Origin: Sphingomonas sp. Leaf242
GTDB taxonomy: Bacteria; Pseudomonadota; Alphaproteobacteria; Sphingomonadales; Sphingomonadaceae
DNA: 64,000 nt
Direction: 5' to 3'
NCBI RefSeq assembly: GCF_001422045.1
Contig: NZ_LMLW01000007.1
Coordinates: 186,001-250,000 of the forward strand
Shown here piece by piece: positions 51,381-60,625 of the stretch. How positions within the stretch are numbered: the first letter of the stretch is position 1; every line of letters begins with the position of its first letter. The translations under genes were made by a program, and so were the position numbers. Under the pieces are notes generated by a model, which worked only from the letters and a program-made list of their open reading frames with translations, was not told the DNA's origin and did no database searches.

Positions 51381-52326
51381 CCGCTTCGATGGAGGTGGTT
51401 TCGGTGATCGTCCAATGCGTCGGCCACTGCCGCGTCGCCGTCCGATAGGCGAGCGCGAGCGCGCCGGTCAGACCCGCCGACGATCCTGCGGTCGGCGCGG
51501 CGACATAGTCGGCCATGTCGATCGCGCGCATGCTGGCATCGTAGCCGGCCAGTTTTGCGGTCAGCGCGCGGCGCACCCGATCGTACATCGGCGGTTGCAT
51601 GACACCGCCGCCGATGATGATGCGATCGGGGCGGACGGTGTAGGTAAGCGTCGCGCAGAGACCGGCGAGGTAATCCGCCTCGATGTCCCACGCCGAATGA
51701 TCCTCGGGAAGCGTTTCGGCCGGTACGCCCCACCGGGCGTGCATCGCGGGCCCACAGGCCAGGCCTTCGAGGCAGTCGCCGTGATACGGACAGATGCCGG
51801 CAAACCGGTCGTCGCCCGGCGCGCGGGGCAGCGTGATATGCCCTGCTTCCGGATGATTGGCGCCGCCGTGCGGAGCGCCGTTGATCAGCACGCCGACACC
51901 GATGCCAGTGCCGACCGTCACATAGCAGAACGTGTCGAGACCTTGGCCACTGCCGAATAGCCGTTCGCCGACCGCAGCGCAGTTCACGTCGGTATCGAGC
52001 GCGGTCGGTGCGGCGATCGTGCGGCGGAAATGCGCGAGGAGGTCGACGTTCTGCCAGCCCGCTTTCGGGGTCGACGTGATGCAGCCGTAGTCGCCTGCAA
52101 CGGGATTCAACGATAGCGGGCCGAAGCTTCCGATCGAGAAGGCTGCGAGCGTGCCGTGCTGCTGTACCGCGTCGGCGAAAAAGGCGCTCGCTGCGCTGAG
52201 CGTCTCGTCCGGCGTCGTCGTGGGGATGCGAGTCTGTATCAACGGCGTGCCGTCACGATCGGAAATGGCACAGAGAAACTTGGTCCCGCCCGCTTCGATC
52301 GCGCCAAGGAGCAAAGGCTCAACCAT
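51364..52326 (-). CDS. ROK-family fructokinase
   Basis: A 320-residue ROK sugar kinase. The ATP motif is LGAIEAGGTKFLCAIS, with DTDVNCAAVGE (catalytic Asp), VGTGIGVGVLING and the zinc-binding ROK signature GHITLPR...GICPYHGDCLEGLACGPA. That CxxHxxCxExxxxGP pattern is typical of fructokinases of the ScrK/GmuE type. It phosphorylates fructose to fructose-6-phosphate. AGGTGAG precedes ATG 52326. First gene of the operon, with its promoter at 52428-52455. Confidence 0.93.
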   Translation of the reverse strand: MVEPLLLGAIEAGGTKFLCAISDRDGTPLIQTRIPTTTPDETLSAASAFFADAVQQHGTLAAFSIGSFGPLSLNPVAGDYGCITSTPKAGWQNVDLLAHFRRTIAAPTALDTDVNCAAVGERLFGSGQGLDTFCYVTVGTGIGVGVLINGAPHGGANHPEAGHITLPRAPGDDRFAGICPYHGDCLEGLACGPAMHARWGVPAETLPEDHSAWDIEADYLAGLCATLTYTVRPDRIIIGGGVMQPPMYDRVRRALTAKLAGYDASMRAIDMADYVAAPTAGSSAGLTGALALAYRTATRQWPTHWTITETTSIEADAVNA

Positions 52327-52427
52327 GGGCGCTCACCTGAAGGCGAACGGACGCCGACAATAGCTCAGAACGAACGAACACGAATTTCCTCTCCCCACAC
52401 CAGCCACGTCTTCGCGGTCAGCTACTA

Positions 52428-52455
52428 AATCTACTAATGTGATCTAGTCTGTCAA
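52428..52455 (-). promoter_or_regulatory. Probable promoter of the fructokinase operon
   Basis: On the minus strand TTGACA (complement of 52450-52455) is followed after 16 bases by TAGATT (complement of 52428-52433), a good -35 and fair -10, about 100 bp upstream of the fructokinase start. The spacer contains ACTAGATC, which also appears beside the TTGACA upstream of the TBDR at 35336. The adjacent ROK repressor is the likely controller. Confidence 0.5.
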
Positions 52456-52515
52456 GGACAGTTAAAAATGACGTCGGTACAAAGGGATGCGCGTTTTAGT
52501 TCTCGGACAACCGGG

Positions 52516-53655
52516 TCAAACCTTTTTAAAAAGGCTCGCCAAGTCCGGGGTGAAGCTCGCGTGAAGAGGAAGTAGACCTGCTCCTACAGCGGCGGCCAAG
52601 TTGCCAAGCGTCCCTTTGCGAATCTCGGGCGCGAAGAAATCTGGTGGCGCATCCGTTGAGAAGTGATGGCGCAGTCCGGCAGCGATGTCGTCCAGACACG
52701 CGGGTAAAATTGCGCCATCGATGATCACCGCTTCGAGATCGAGCAGGCTGTTGGCGCTGGTCACCGCGAAGGCCAGTGCCTCGACACACCGGCGCGTCCA
52801 CGCGGCGCGCTCTTCGTCGCACACGGCCTGGTCGAGCGCGTAGAGCGAGGCGTGGTGGACCAGATAGTCGCTCTTGCCAGCGGCGCAGACCGGCATAGAG
52901 GCGAGCGCTCCGGCATTGCCGTGCCGACCCTGATGCACCCGACCGCCCAAGACGAGTCCGCCTCCGACGAACGTGCCGATGTTGATCGCGAGAAAATCCT
53001 GTAGGTCGACGCCGGCGCCGCAGAGCAGCTGCGCCAGGGCCGCGGCGTTACCGTCGTTCTCGAAGAAGGTCGACCAAGTCAGGCCGGCCTGGAGCCGATC
53101 CGCCACGTCGGCCCGGCGCCATTCGTCGGCTTGATCGACCGATATGCCAAGTTCGTCGCGCCATTCGCCGAGGAACCACGGCATCGCGATACCGATGCCC
53201 ATGAACGCTTCGGCGCTCAACAGGTCTGTCGATGCGAGATGTTCGTCGATGAACCCGTCGATATGGCCGAGCACGGTATCGATCGAGGGAAAGCTGCCGG
53301 CATGGCGACCGACAGCTTTGCGCTCACCGTCGAAATCCAGGAGCACGATGATGGTGTCGCTCCGCCCGACCTCGACGCCGACGGTATATCCTCGCTTGCC
53401 GTTGATCCGGTAGATCGTCGCCGGCTGGCCCATGCCACCCGTGCGCTTGCCCGCCTGGAACAGCAGCCCGACCTCGGCCAGTTCATCGACGATGCGGACG
53501 ACGGCTTGAGGTGACAGGCCCGTCATGCGAGCGAGTTCCGCCTTCGAAGCGCCGTTCATCCGTCGCACAGCCGACAGGATCAGGCGCTCATTATACCGTC
53601 GCATTCCGCCAGCATTCGTACCTCGCCGCATGGAATCCACGCCGTATCCTTTCAT
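52516..53655 (-). CDS. ROK-family transcriptional repressor
   Basis: A 379-residue NagC/Mlc/XylR-type regulator. The N-terminal winged helix (LILSAVRRMNGASKAELARM, TGLSPQAVVRIVDELAEVGLL) is followed by a degenerate ROK kinase fold (GYTVGVEVGRSDTIIVLLDF, FFENDGNAAALAQ, INIGTFVGGGLVLGGR). The CxHxxC zinc site is not kept: MPVCAAGKSD stands in its place. It probably represses the fructokinase operon just downstream and is relieved by a sugar. ATG 53655 lacks a ribosome-binding site, while GTG 53640 has AAAGGA six bases upstream and may be the true start. Confidence 0.9.
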   Translation of the reverse strand: MKGYGVDSMRRGTNAGGMRRYNERLILSAVRRMNGASKAELARMTGLSPQAVVRIVDELAEVGLLFQAGKRTGGMGQPATIYRINGKRGYTVGVEVGRSDTIIVLLDFDGERKAVGRHAGSFPSIDTVLGHIDGFIDEHLASTDLLSAEAFMGIGIAMPWFLGEWRDELGISVDQADEWRRADVADRLQAGLTWSTFFENDGNAAALAQLLCGAGVDLQDFLAINIGTFVGGGLVLGGRVHQGRHGNAGALASMPVCAAGKSDYLVHHASLYALDQAVCDEERAAWTRRCVEALAFAVTSANSLLDLEAVIIDGAILPACLDDIAAGLRHHFSTDAPPDFFAPEIRKGTLGNLAAAVGAGLLPLHASFTPDLASLFKKV

Positions 53656-53966
53656 CCGTTATGCCGGAGCGTCGCGGAGACACTCGCCATCAGGCGTTCG
53701 CCGTTCCCCCGATAAGGCACCGGGGCTCATACGGAAGTGTGCGCAGCCCTTTTTTTGGTCGCGATCCATCCGAAGATTTCCCGTAAAACGAATGTGGCGC
53801 TGGTTGTCCGATTTCTGGCGCATCCCGCTGCCGTGCCGGATTGGCATCGGCCCTCTCTCCGCGACGCGCTACCCGTCGCCGGATGCTGCGCGCGCGTTTA
53901 ACGCCGCCGTATATTATTGGCGTGCGCGAATTAAATCGAGCAGCGATGCGTACCGGAGGCTAGGGC
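53656..53966. other. Divergent gap between two ROK regulator genes
   Basis: About 310 bp. It has a T-run at 53750-53757 and an AT-rich block at 53905-53935 just before the plus-strand ROK gene, a likely promoter. No gene or strong palindrome is seen. Confidence 0.4.
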
Positions 53967-55130
53967 GTGCGTCTCGTCAGTCGGCAGGATGACCGCGTGC
54001 ACCCGAAACCTGAGATCCTGCTGTCCGAAGATCAGAAACGCATCGTCTGGGATCTGCGGATCAGTGGCCCCAGCGCGCGCACTGCCCTTGCCGACCGTCT
54101 CGACATGCACAATGGCGCGGTGACGCGCTTGAGCCGTGAGTTGATCGCGCTCGGGCTGGTCGAAGAGCATGTCCAGGACCAGCGGGCAGGGCGCGGCCGG
54201 CCGATCGTACCACTGGGTATCTCGAGCCGCGGCGGCTATGCGGCAGGCGCGACGCTGCATCCGGGCTGGCTCGAGATCGCGCTGGTCGATTTTGCCGGGA
54301 CTGTGATCGTCCGCGATCTTGAGCCGTTCGACAGCCCCGATCCGCGCGCGTTCGTCGAGGCGGTGGATCGGCGGTTGCGTGGACTGAGCATGAGCCACAA
54401 TGTGCTGCGGTCGCGCTTCCTGGGGCTGGGCGTGGCGGCGACCGGGCCGACGCTCGCGGGCGATCCGACGCGGCGCTGGACGGTCGACTGGCTGCAGGGC
54501 TGGCGCGATCTTGACCTGCAACGGCTGTTCGCCGACTATCTCGGCCTGCCGGTCTGGATCGAGAATGACGGGACGCTCGCCGCGCTCGCCGAATATTACG
54601 ACAGTGGGCTGATCCGCACGTGCAGTTCGGCGATCGTGTTCTTCATCGGGCACGGGGTCGGCGGGGGGATCATCGTCGACCGCGCGATCCTGCGCGGCGA
54701 GCACGGCAATGCGGGCGAGATCGGCCGGTTGTTTCCGGGGAAATCCAAGCGGCCGTCGGGGATCGACCTGCTCGCCGAATTGCAGGCGGCCGGTGCCGAC
54801 ATCCGCGCGCTGAACGAGGTCGAGATGCATCAGGATACGCATGCCGCGTTGATCGACGCGTGGGTCGAGCGGGCTGGAGAGCAGCTTGCTGTCGCCGCCG
54901 ACAGTGGGGTCGCGTGGCTCGATCCCGGCGCGATCGTCGTATCGGGCGCGCTGCCGCTGCCGATCCTCCACGCGCTCGGTGCAGCGCTGGAACGCGCCGA
55001 CTGGGCGACGGCCTTCCCCCATTTGCCGCGGCCGAAAATGCATGTGTCGCGACTTGGCAGTTGGGCGGCGGCGGTAGGCGCCGCACTGCTTCCCATCCAC
55101 CAGCTCGTCGCCCCGAATGCCGAACGATGA
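53967..55130 (+). CDS. ROK-family transcriptional regulator
   Basis: A 387-residue ROK regulator, different from its neighbour. The N-terminal winged helix (RIVWDLRISGPSARTALADR, LDMHNGAVTRLSRELIALGL) precedes a ROK fold (GGYAAGATLHPGWLEIALVD, WIENDGTLAALAEYYDSG, FFIGHGVGGGIIVDRAIL, RGEHGNAGEIGRLFPG). The zinc cysteines are absent. The start is GTG 53967 with GGAGG upstream. It is followed by an AT-rich palindrome of Mlc/NagC type and then a TBDR-GDPD pair on the same strand, which are its likely targets. Confidence 0.9.
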   Translation: MRLVSRQDDRVHPKPEILLSEDQKRIVWDLRISGPSARTALADRLDMHNGAVTRLSRELIALGLVEEHVQDQRAGRGRPIVPLGISSRGGYAAGATLHPGWLEIALVDFAGTVIVRDLEPFDSPDPRAFVEAVDRRLRGLSMSHNVLRSRFLGLGVAATGPTLAGDPTRRWTVDWLQGWRDLDLQRLFADYLGLPVWIENDGTLAALAEYYDSGLIRTCSSAIVFFIGHGVGGGIIVDRAILRGEHGNAGEIGRLFPGKSKRPSGIDLLAELQAAGADIRALNEVEMHQDTHAALIDAWVERAGEQLAVAADSGVAWLDPGAIVVSGALPLPILHALGAALERADWATAFPHLPRPKMHVSRLGSWAAAVGAALLPIHQLVAPNAER

Positions 55131-55134
55131 CGCG

Positions 55135-55156
55135 ATTTATTTCCGGATAAATAAAT
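55135..55156. promoter_or_regulatory. AT-rich inverted repeat, ROK-type operator candidate
   Basis: Perfect 8-bp arms ATTTATTT and AAATAAAT flank the six bases CCGGAT, 5 bp past the ROK gene stop and 82 bp before the TBDR start. The form TTATTT-(6 to 8)-AAATAA is the known Mlc/NagC operator type, and the stretch stands out in GC-rich DNA. Binding by the adjacent ROK regulator is inferred. Confidence 0.65.
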
Positions 55157-55237
55157 AAAACTGCCACAACCACCGCCTAGCCGCGCCGTCATTGGGGGCA
55201 GGCAGTCGATGCCGGCCAGACGGGCGGGGATCATCGC

Positions 55238-58036
55238 ATGGTTGGGTTTTCACTACGGTTGCTGGCACTCGCCGGCGTGTCGTCGATCGCGATCGTCGGT
55301 CCGGTCGCGGCGCAACAGGCAAACGCCGCGCCGGCGACTGCGACATCAGCAACCGGGACGTCGGCGGCCGAAGCCGCGACCGCGCCACCCGGGGATATCG
55401 TCGTCACCGGCATCCGGCGCGCCAACAACGTCGCGATCGAGGCCAAGCGCAACGCGACCAACATCATCGACGTCATCGGATCGAACGATGTCCGCGCGTT
55501 GCCGGACGCCACCATCGTCGAAGCGCTGCGGCGCATCCCCGGTCTGTCGGTCCTGCCTGCGACCGACAACGAGCATCCGCGCGACGAGGCCGCGACGCCG
55601 GTGATCCGCGGGCTCGGCCCCGCATACAACAACGTGACGATCGACGGGTTGCAGCTCGCCTCGCCCGGCACGCCCAACGGAACGCTCGGCTCGATCTCGC
55701 GCGGGGTGCGTCTCGACATCCTGCCCGCATCGATGATCAGCCAGTTGCAGGTCGTGAAGACCTTCACCGCCGATCTCGATCCGAACGCGGTCGGTGGCGC
55801 GATCAACATCATGACGCGCAGCGCGTTCGAAGGCGGCGGCAAGCCGTTCGTCACGACCGAGGCGTCGCTCGGCCATGCGAACGACACCGGCCTGCCGCGC
55901 CACCAGCCCGATTTCGGCACGCGGCTCGGCGCGACGGTCAGCACGACGTTCGGCGCGAACCACCAGTACGGCGTCGTCCTGTCGGGCAATTACCAGACGC
56001 TCAGCAGCTACACCGACACGCACATGACGACCGATACGATCCACTATTCCTTCTACAATGCGGCAGGGCAACTCCAGACCGGCGCAGGCCTCGGCAACGG
56101 CTTCGCGGTGCCGCAGCAGGACAAATACTGGTACGTGATGGACAAGCGCGATCGCTACGGCCTGACCGGCAAGTTCGAGGTCCGGCCCACCGACACGCTC
56201 CAGGCCTATGCGTCGCTCGGCTATTATTATTTCAAGGACAAGATGGAGCGCAACGAGGTCCTGATCGACCCGCGCAACCGTGGAACCGTCCTGAACCAGA
56301 CCGCGACTTCGGGCAATTATCCCGGCGGCGACGTCGAAGTAGGCTGGGAGAACGCCGATATCGTCACGCGGACGCGCGTCGCGCAAACCGGCCTGACGTG
56401 GCAGCCCAGCGATCGCCAGACGCTCTCGCTCAAGGGCAGCGCGTCGCGCGCGACCTATGACGAAGTGTTCCAGATGATCAAATACGCGACCGGCGTCGCA
56501 CGGCCGGCGCCCGGCATCGCCGGGGCCACGCCGACCGCGACGTCGAACTTCGCGTTCGCCTACGACACCAGCCGCCTCGATCAGAAGTTCGCGGTCGATC
56601 CGGCCGCCTACAACAACTTGTCGAACTACAGCCTGCTCTATTACCGGCCGAACAACGAACGGCACGCCAGCGACACGGTGCTGACCGGCAGGCTCGATTA
56701 CGGCTTCAATCAGGGCGCCGATGCGGACGGCATCGGGTTCGCGGCAGGCGCCAGCTACACCGACGATCGTCCCAAGTTCAATCTCGACCGAATCGATCTG
56801 GAGCCCAACACGACTGGTCGGCCGATCGGCCTTGCGACCGCGGTCGGCCCCGGCGGCGCGCCGCTCAACTATTCGAACGGCCTCTATCTGCTGACGATCG
56901 ATCCGGCCGCCGCGGTCCGCGACATCACCGCGCAACCCGCATCGATCCTCAACAGCACGGATCAGTCGAACTACAACAACCAGGACGATTTCCGCCACGT
57001 CGAGAAGATCGCGGGTGGCTATGCGCTCGCCAGCTACGTCTCGTCAGCGATCAACGCGCAGGCGGGCGTGCATCTCGATCACACCGACCAGTCGACCGTC
57101 GGACGGATCAAACGCAACGGCGTCTTCGTCGATCAGCCCACCAGGTCGAACTACACCTACCTGCTGCCCTCGGCGATCGCGACCTGGCACGCGACGCACG
57201 CGATCGACCTGCGCGCCGCGGCCAGCCAGACGATCGGGCGGCCCAGCTATGACAGCTATGCCGCGCGCAGTTCGATCGGCTTCGTCAACGCGAGCGATCT
57301 CGGCAACGGCGCCGCGACCGGCGTCAACGTCACGATCGGCAATCCCGACATCAAGCCGCGGCGCTCGACCAATCTCGACCTCGCCACCGATTGGACGCTG
57401 TCGAGCCGCTATGGCGGGATCGTCTCGCTCGCGGCGTTCTACAAGGACATCAAGGACGAGATCTTCAACGCCGCCTCGGTCGGTTACACCTACGAGGGCG
57501 TGAACTACGTCAACGCGGTCGTCACGCGGCCGACCAACGCGACCAAGGCGAGCATCAAGGGGGTCGAGGCGAGCGCGGTGGTCAACTCGCTCGACTTCAT
57601 CCATCCTTTGCTGAGCGGGTTTGGCGTCAGCGCGAACGCGGCATTGCTCCGCGGCCGGATCGACGTGCTGAACAGCGCGGGCGTCGCACGCCGCGTCGAC
57701 CGGCTGGTCGGCCAGCCCGACAGTACGCTCAACGCCAGCGTGTTCTACGCCAGGCACGGCCTCGAACTGCGCGCGGCTTACAACCGGCAGGGCAGGGCGC
57801 TGCGCACGATCATCAACGATGTCTATTGGCAGGACCTGTACTGGGCGCCGCGCGAACAGGTCGACCTGACCGCGACCTACACGCTGCGGAACGGCGTCGC
57901 GGTGATCGGTCAGGTCAGCAATCTGACGCACACCCGCCTGACGAGCTTTGCCGGGCCGGACAAGAACCTCCTCAAGGACAGCTATTCCGTGCCGACGACG
58001 GTCTGGCTCGGGCTTCGTTTCACCCCCAAATTCTGA
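55238..58036 (+). CDS. TonB-dependent receptor paired with GDPD
   Basis: A 932-residue outer-membrane receptor. A signal peptide ends near VGPVAAQQA; the plug starts at GDIVVTGIRRANNVAIEAKR and continues ALPDATIVEALRRIPGLSVL, TPVIRGLGPAYNNVTIDGL and AVGGAINIMTRSAF; the barrel ends in VWLGLRFTPKF. GGGGATC precedes ATG 55238. It is followed after 17 bp by an exported glycerophosphodiester phosphodiesterase and preceded by a ROK regulator, suggesting import of a sugar-linked glycerophosphodiester such as a teichoic-acid- or phospholipid-derived compound. Confidence 0.93.
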   Translation: MVGFSLRLLALAGVSSIAIVGPVAAQQANAAPATATSATGTSAAEAATAPPGDIVVTGIRRANNVAIEAKRNATNIIDVIGSNDVRALPDATIVEALRRIPGLSVLPATDNEHPRDEAATPVIRGLGPAYNNVTIDGLQLASPGTPNGTLGSISRGVRLDILPASMISQLQVVKTFTADLDPNAVGGAINIMTRSAFEGGGKPFVTTEASLGHANDTGLPRHQPDFGTRLGATVSTTFGANHQYGVVLSGNYQTLSSYTDTHMTTDTIHYSFYNAAGQLQTGAGLGNGFAVPQQDKYWYVMDKRDRYGLTGKFEVRPTDTLQAYASLGYYYFKDKMERNEVLIDPRNRGTVLNQTATSGNYPGGDVEVGWENADIVTRTRVAQTGLTWQPSDRQTLSLKGSASRATYDEVFQMIKYATGVARPAPGIAGATPTATSNFAFAYDTSRLDQKFAVDPAAYNNLSNYSLLYYRPNNERHASDTVLTGRLDYGFNQGADADGIGFAAGASYTDDRPKFNLDRIDLEPNTTGRPIGLATAVGPGGAPLNYSNGLYLLTIDPAAAVRDITAQPASILNSTDQSNYNNQDDFRHVEKIAGGYALASYVSSAINAQAGVHLDHTDQSTVGRIKRNGVFVDQPTRSNYTYLLPSAIATWHATHAIDLRAAASQTIGRPSYDSYAARSSIGFVNASDLGNGAATGVNVTIGNPDIKPRRSTNLDLATDWTLSSRYGGIVSLAAFYKDIKDEIFNAASVGYTYEGVNYVNAVVTRPTNATKASIKGVEASAVVNSLDFIHPLLSGFGVSANAALLRGRIDVLNSAGVARRVDRLVGQPDSTLNASVFYARHGLELRAAYNRQGRALRTIINDVYWQDLYWAPREQVDLTATYTLRNGVAVIGQVSNLTHTRLTSFAGPDKNLLKDSYSVPTTVWLGLRFTPKF

Positions 58037-58053
58037 TCCCGGAAAGGTCTTTC

Positions 58054-59004
58054 ATGACACGATCGCGCCTTGGGATGATGTCCCTGCTTATGCTTGCCGC
58101 GCTGCCCTTGGTTTCGGCCGTTGCTCCGCCACGTGCTCGAAACGTAAAAGAGATCCATACCGCGCTGCTCGATCCAGACGGGCGCCTTCTGATCGCCGCG
58201 CATCGCGGATGTCATAATCCGGCGCCGAGCCAAGCCTTGCCGAGCGCGCCCGAGAATTCGCTGATGGGCCTCGATCACTGCGTGGCAATGGGCATCGACA
58301 TTATGGAGACCGACGTGCGGCGCACCCGCGACGGCTATCTGGTCATGATCCACGACGCGACGGTCGATCGGACCACCAACGGGACCGGCGCCGTCGATCA
58401 TCTCACGCTCGCCGAGATCAAGGCGTTGCGACTGCGCGACAACGAAGGCGAGAAGGATGCGGGCCTCACCGATCAGCAGGTGCCGACGCTCGACGAGATA
58501 CTGGCGCATGCCGGCACCCGGATCGTGCTGAACCTCGATATCAAGGACGCGATCTATGCCGAGGTGATCGAGGCGGTGGCCCGTGCCGGCGCGACCGACC
58601 GGGTGATCGTGAAGACGGCCGCGGGTATCGGCAGCGCGCCGCTTGCCGCGATGGCGCCGTACGACCGCGTACCGTTCATGCCGATCCTGTCCAGTGGGGA
58701 CGCTGCGGGAGCGGATCTTGCCGAGATCGTCACGCGCCAGGCGTCCGGCCGACGGCATGCGATCGGCATCGAACTCCCGCGCATGCCCGCTGCCGCTCTA
58801 CCCGGCGTCGTCGCCGCTGCGCGCGGGGCTCATGAACGCGTCTGGGTGAACACGCTTTGGGAGGGGTTCGTCGATGGCTATGGCGGCGACGTCGACGCCC
58901 TGCGCGATCCCGACGCGGTATGGGGTCGCCTGCAACGCGCGGGCATCAGCATAATACAGACCGATGAATCCGAAGCGCTGCGCCGCTACACGCGAAAAAC
59001 GTAG
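58054..59004 (+). CDS. Exported glycerophosphodiester phosphodiesterase
   Basis: A 316-residue GDPD-family protein with a signal peptide (ALPLVSAVAP). The catalytic residues are present: H50-R51 (AAHRGCH), E67 in APENS, E85 and D87 in METDVRRTRDG, and H100 in MIHDATVDRTTNG. It splits glycerophosphodiesters to glycerol-3-phosphate and an alcohol, here in the periplasm or outside. Partner genes for the products are not in the window. GGAAAGG precedes ATG 58054. Its 3' end overlaps the convergent PhyH gene by 19 bp. Confidence 0.93.
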   Translation: MTRSRLGMMSLLMLAALPLVSAVAPPRARNVKEIHTALLDPDGRLLIAAHRGCHNPAPSQALPSAPENSLMGLDHCVAMGIDIMETDVRRTRDGYLVMIHDATVDRTTNGTGAVDHLTLAEIKALRLRDNEGEKDAGLTDQQVPTLDEILAHAGTRIVLNLDIKDAIYAEVIEAVARAGATDRVIVKTAAGIGSAPLAAMAPYDRVPFMPILSSGDAAGADLAEIVTRQASGRRHAIGIELPRMPAAALPGVVAAARGAHERVWVNTLWEGFVDGYGGDVDALRDPDAVWGRLQRAGISIIQTDESEALRRYTRKT

Positions 59005-59759
59005 TTCGCCCCCGGCAATCGTTCGATATCCGGCGGAAAGTTCGCGCGTTTGTCGTCGTAATATCGGCGGCGGTGATCGCCGTCCGACGCGGCGTTGTAC
59101 GTCAGGTACAGGATGCGGCGTTGCGCGTTGGTCAGGTTGGGCTTCGATGCATGCGGGGCGTAGCTGTCGAAGAACAGCACGTCGCCGGGCTCGGTCGGGA
59201 CCGGAATCAGATCGAACGCAGCCATCTGCTTGGGGCTGAGCGGCTGCCATTCCTCGCCGATCATCTGCGACAGACGCGGTGCGCTGGTCATTTCCAGACA
59301 GCCATTCTCGGTCGTCGCGCGATCGATACCGACCAGCGCCGTGACGAACATCGGCGCATAGGTCGTCCAGCCTGCCTGCTGGTCCTGATGCGGTTCGAAA
59401 CCGGCACCGCCAGCCTTCTTGAAGTTGATCTTTTCCTTGAACAGGACCGCCTGGCTGCCGAGTAGCTGCGCGACCGCCGCGGACAGCCGTCCATGACGGA
59501 CGAGGTCGTCGAACGCCGCGTGATAGGGACAGAAGTCCTCGATCCGCTGCATCACGCGCGTGCTGGGAGTGGTCAGGCTGTCCTCGTAATAGACCATGTG
59601 CCGACCGGGCATCTCGGGCAGGGCGACGAGTTCGTCGGTCCAGCGTGCGATCTCCGCGGCCTCGTCGGCGCTGAACAGGCCGCGACGGGCAACCCAGCCG
59701 GTCTCGGCGAAATGCGCCAGGTCGTTGGCCGTCAGCGGATGCGGATCGTTCAGGGCCAT
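58986..59759 (-). CDS. Phytanoyl-CoA dioxygenase (PhyH)-family Fe(II)/2OG oxygenase
   Basis: A 257-residue PhyH-family oxygenase. The iron triad is H124 and D126 in EPHQDQQAG plus H203 in SYAPHAS; R215 in NAQRRILYLTYN is placed to bind 2-oxoglutarate. FKEKINFKKAGGAG and TTENGCLEMTSAP are family hallmarks. It starts 1 bp after the stop of a nucleotidyltransferase gene on the same strand and is divergent from a PEP mutase fusion, so it may hydroxylate a phosphonate. PhnY, which hydroxylates 2-aminoethylphosphonate at C1, belongs to the same family. ATG 59759 is used; an ATG 10 codons upstream is in the partner gene. Confidence 0.87.
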   Translation of the reverse strand: MALNDPHPLTANDLAHFAETGWVARRGLFSADEAAEIARWTDELVALPEMPGRHMVYYEDSLTTPSTRVMQRIEDFCPYHAAFDDLVRHGRLSAAVAQLLGSQAVLFKEKINFKKAGGAGFEPHQDQQAGWTTYAPMFVTALVGIDRATTENGCLEMTSAPRLSQMIGEEWQPLSPKQMAAFDLIPVPTEPGDVLFFDSYAPHASKPNLTNAQRRILYLTYNAASDGDHRRRYYDDKRANFPPDIERLPGANYVFRV

Positions 59760-59760
59760 G

Positions 59761-60522
59761 TCAGCCTGCCAGATGCGGGAGGATCGCATCGCGCGCCTTG
59801 CCGACGTCTTCGGGGAAATCGATCTCGGTCCAGGGCAGATCGGTCACGTCGACATAAGTGAACGCATCGGGCTCTGCGAGCATCAGGTCGCGGATCGCCT
59901 CCTCATACTCGATGTCGGTGCGACCGGCCGCGACATAGCGGTCGCAGGCGTCGGCAAGCTTTGCCGCCATCGCCGCACCGAATTTGAAGAACCCGACCGA
60001 TTCCCCGTGCCAGTCGTGCGCATGATCGGGGCGCTTGCGGAAATCGACCATCGTCTCGCCCCGGAAGCAGACCTTCACGGGCTCGTCGCCCGGTTCCAGT
60101 TCGCGGTCGACAAGCAGCACCGCCTCGCCCGGCGCAGCGACCAGTCGCGCCAGCATCCGGGTGTCGTAGAGCACGTCGCCGTCCATCAGCAGGACCGGCC
60201 GGCCCGCGCGCAAGCGGTCGCGCTGCACCCAGAGCGATACGAGACTGCCCTGTCGGTAGTCGGGGTTGAGCATGGTTCCCGCGCGGTCGCCGATCGCGTG
60301 CCGCAACGCCTCCGCCTCATGGCCGACGGTAACGACGAGATCGTCGACGCCCACCGCCGTCAGCGCCGCCAGATGGCGGTCGAGCAGCGAGCGGCCGTCG
60401 AAATCGAGCAGCACTTTCGGGCCGTCATGCGTCTCGCCCAGCCGTTGACCGACCCCGGCCGCGAGCAGGATGGCGATCGGCGATGTTTCTGCGGCGGCGG
60501 CAGGGGGCTGGCTTGTTTGCAT
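59761..60522 (-). CDS. Nucleotidyltransferase, LicC/PntC-like sugar-nucleotide type
   Basis: A 253-residue NTP-transferase with the full signature LLAAGVGQRLGETHDGPKVLLDF, (in parts) and metal-binding Asp residues in LLMDGDVLYD and WTEIDFPED. The ordering fits CTP:phosphocholine or CTP:phosphonoalkyl cytidylyltransferases (LicC, and PntC of Treponema denticola). It probably makes a CMP-activated headgroup from a phosphonate amine or alcohol. It is divergent from the PEP mutase fusion by 103 bp and one base upstream of the PhyH gene. ATG 60522 is chosen; the extension to 60564 is unsupported. Confidence 0.88.
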   Translation of the reverse strand: MQTSQPPAAAAETSPIAILLAAGVGQRLGETHDGPKVLLDFDGRSLLDRHLAALTAVGVDDLVVTVGHEAEALRHAIGDRAGTMLNPDYRQGSLVSLWVQRDRLRAGRPVLLMDGDVLYDTRMLARLVAAPGEAVLLVDRELEPGDEPVKVCFRGETMVDFRKRPDHAHDWHGESVGFFKFGAAMAAKLADACDRYVAAGRTDIEYEEAIRDLMLAEPDAFTYVDVTDLPWTEIDFPEDVGKARDAILPHLAG

Positions 60523-60625
60523 GGCCCGGCGTCTATAACGAGCCGGCTTGCCGCGGCCAAGCACATCGGGCCGGCCGCGACGCCTGCTCGATCACTGCCT
60601 GAACGATCATCGAAAGTCCCGTTTC

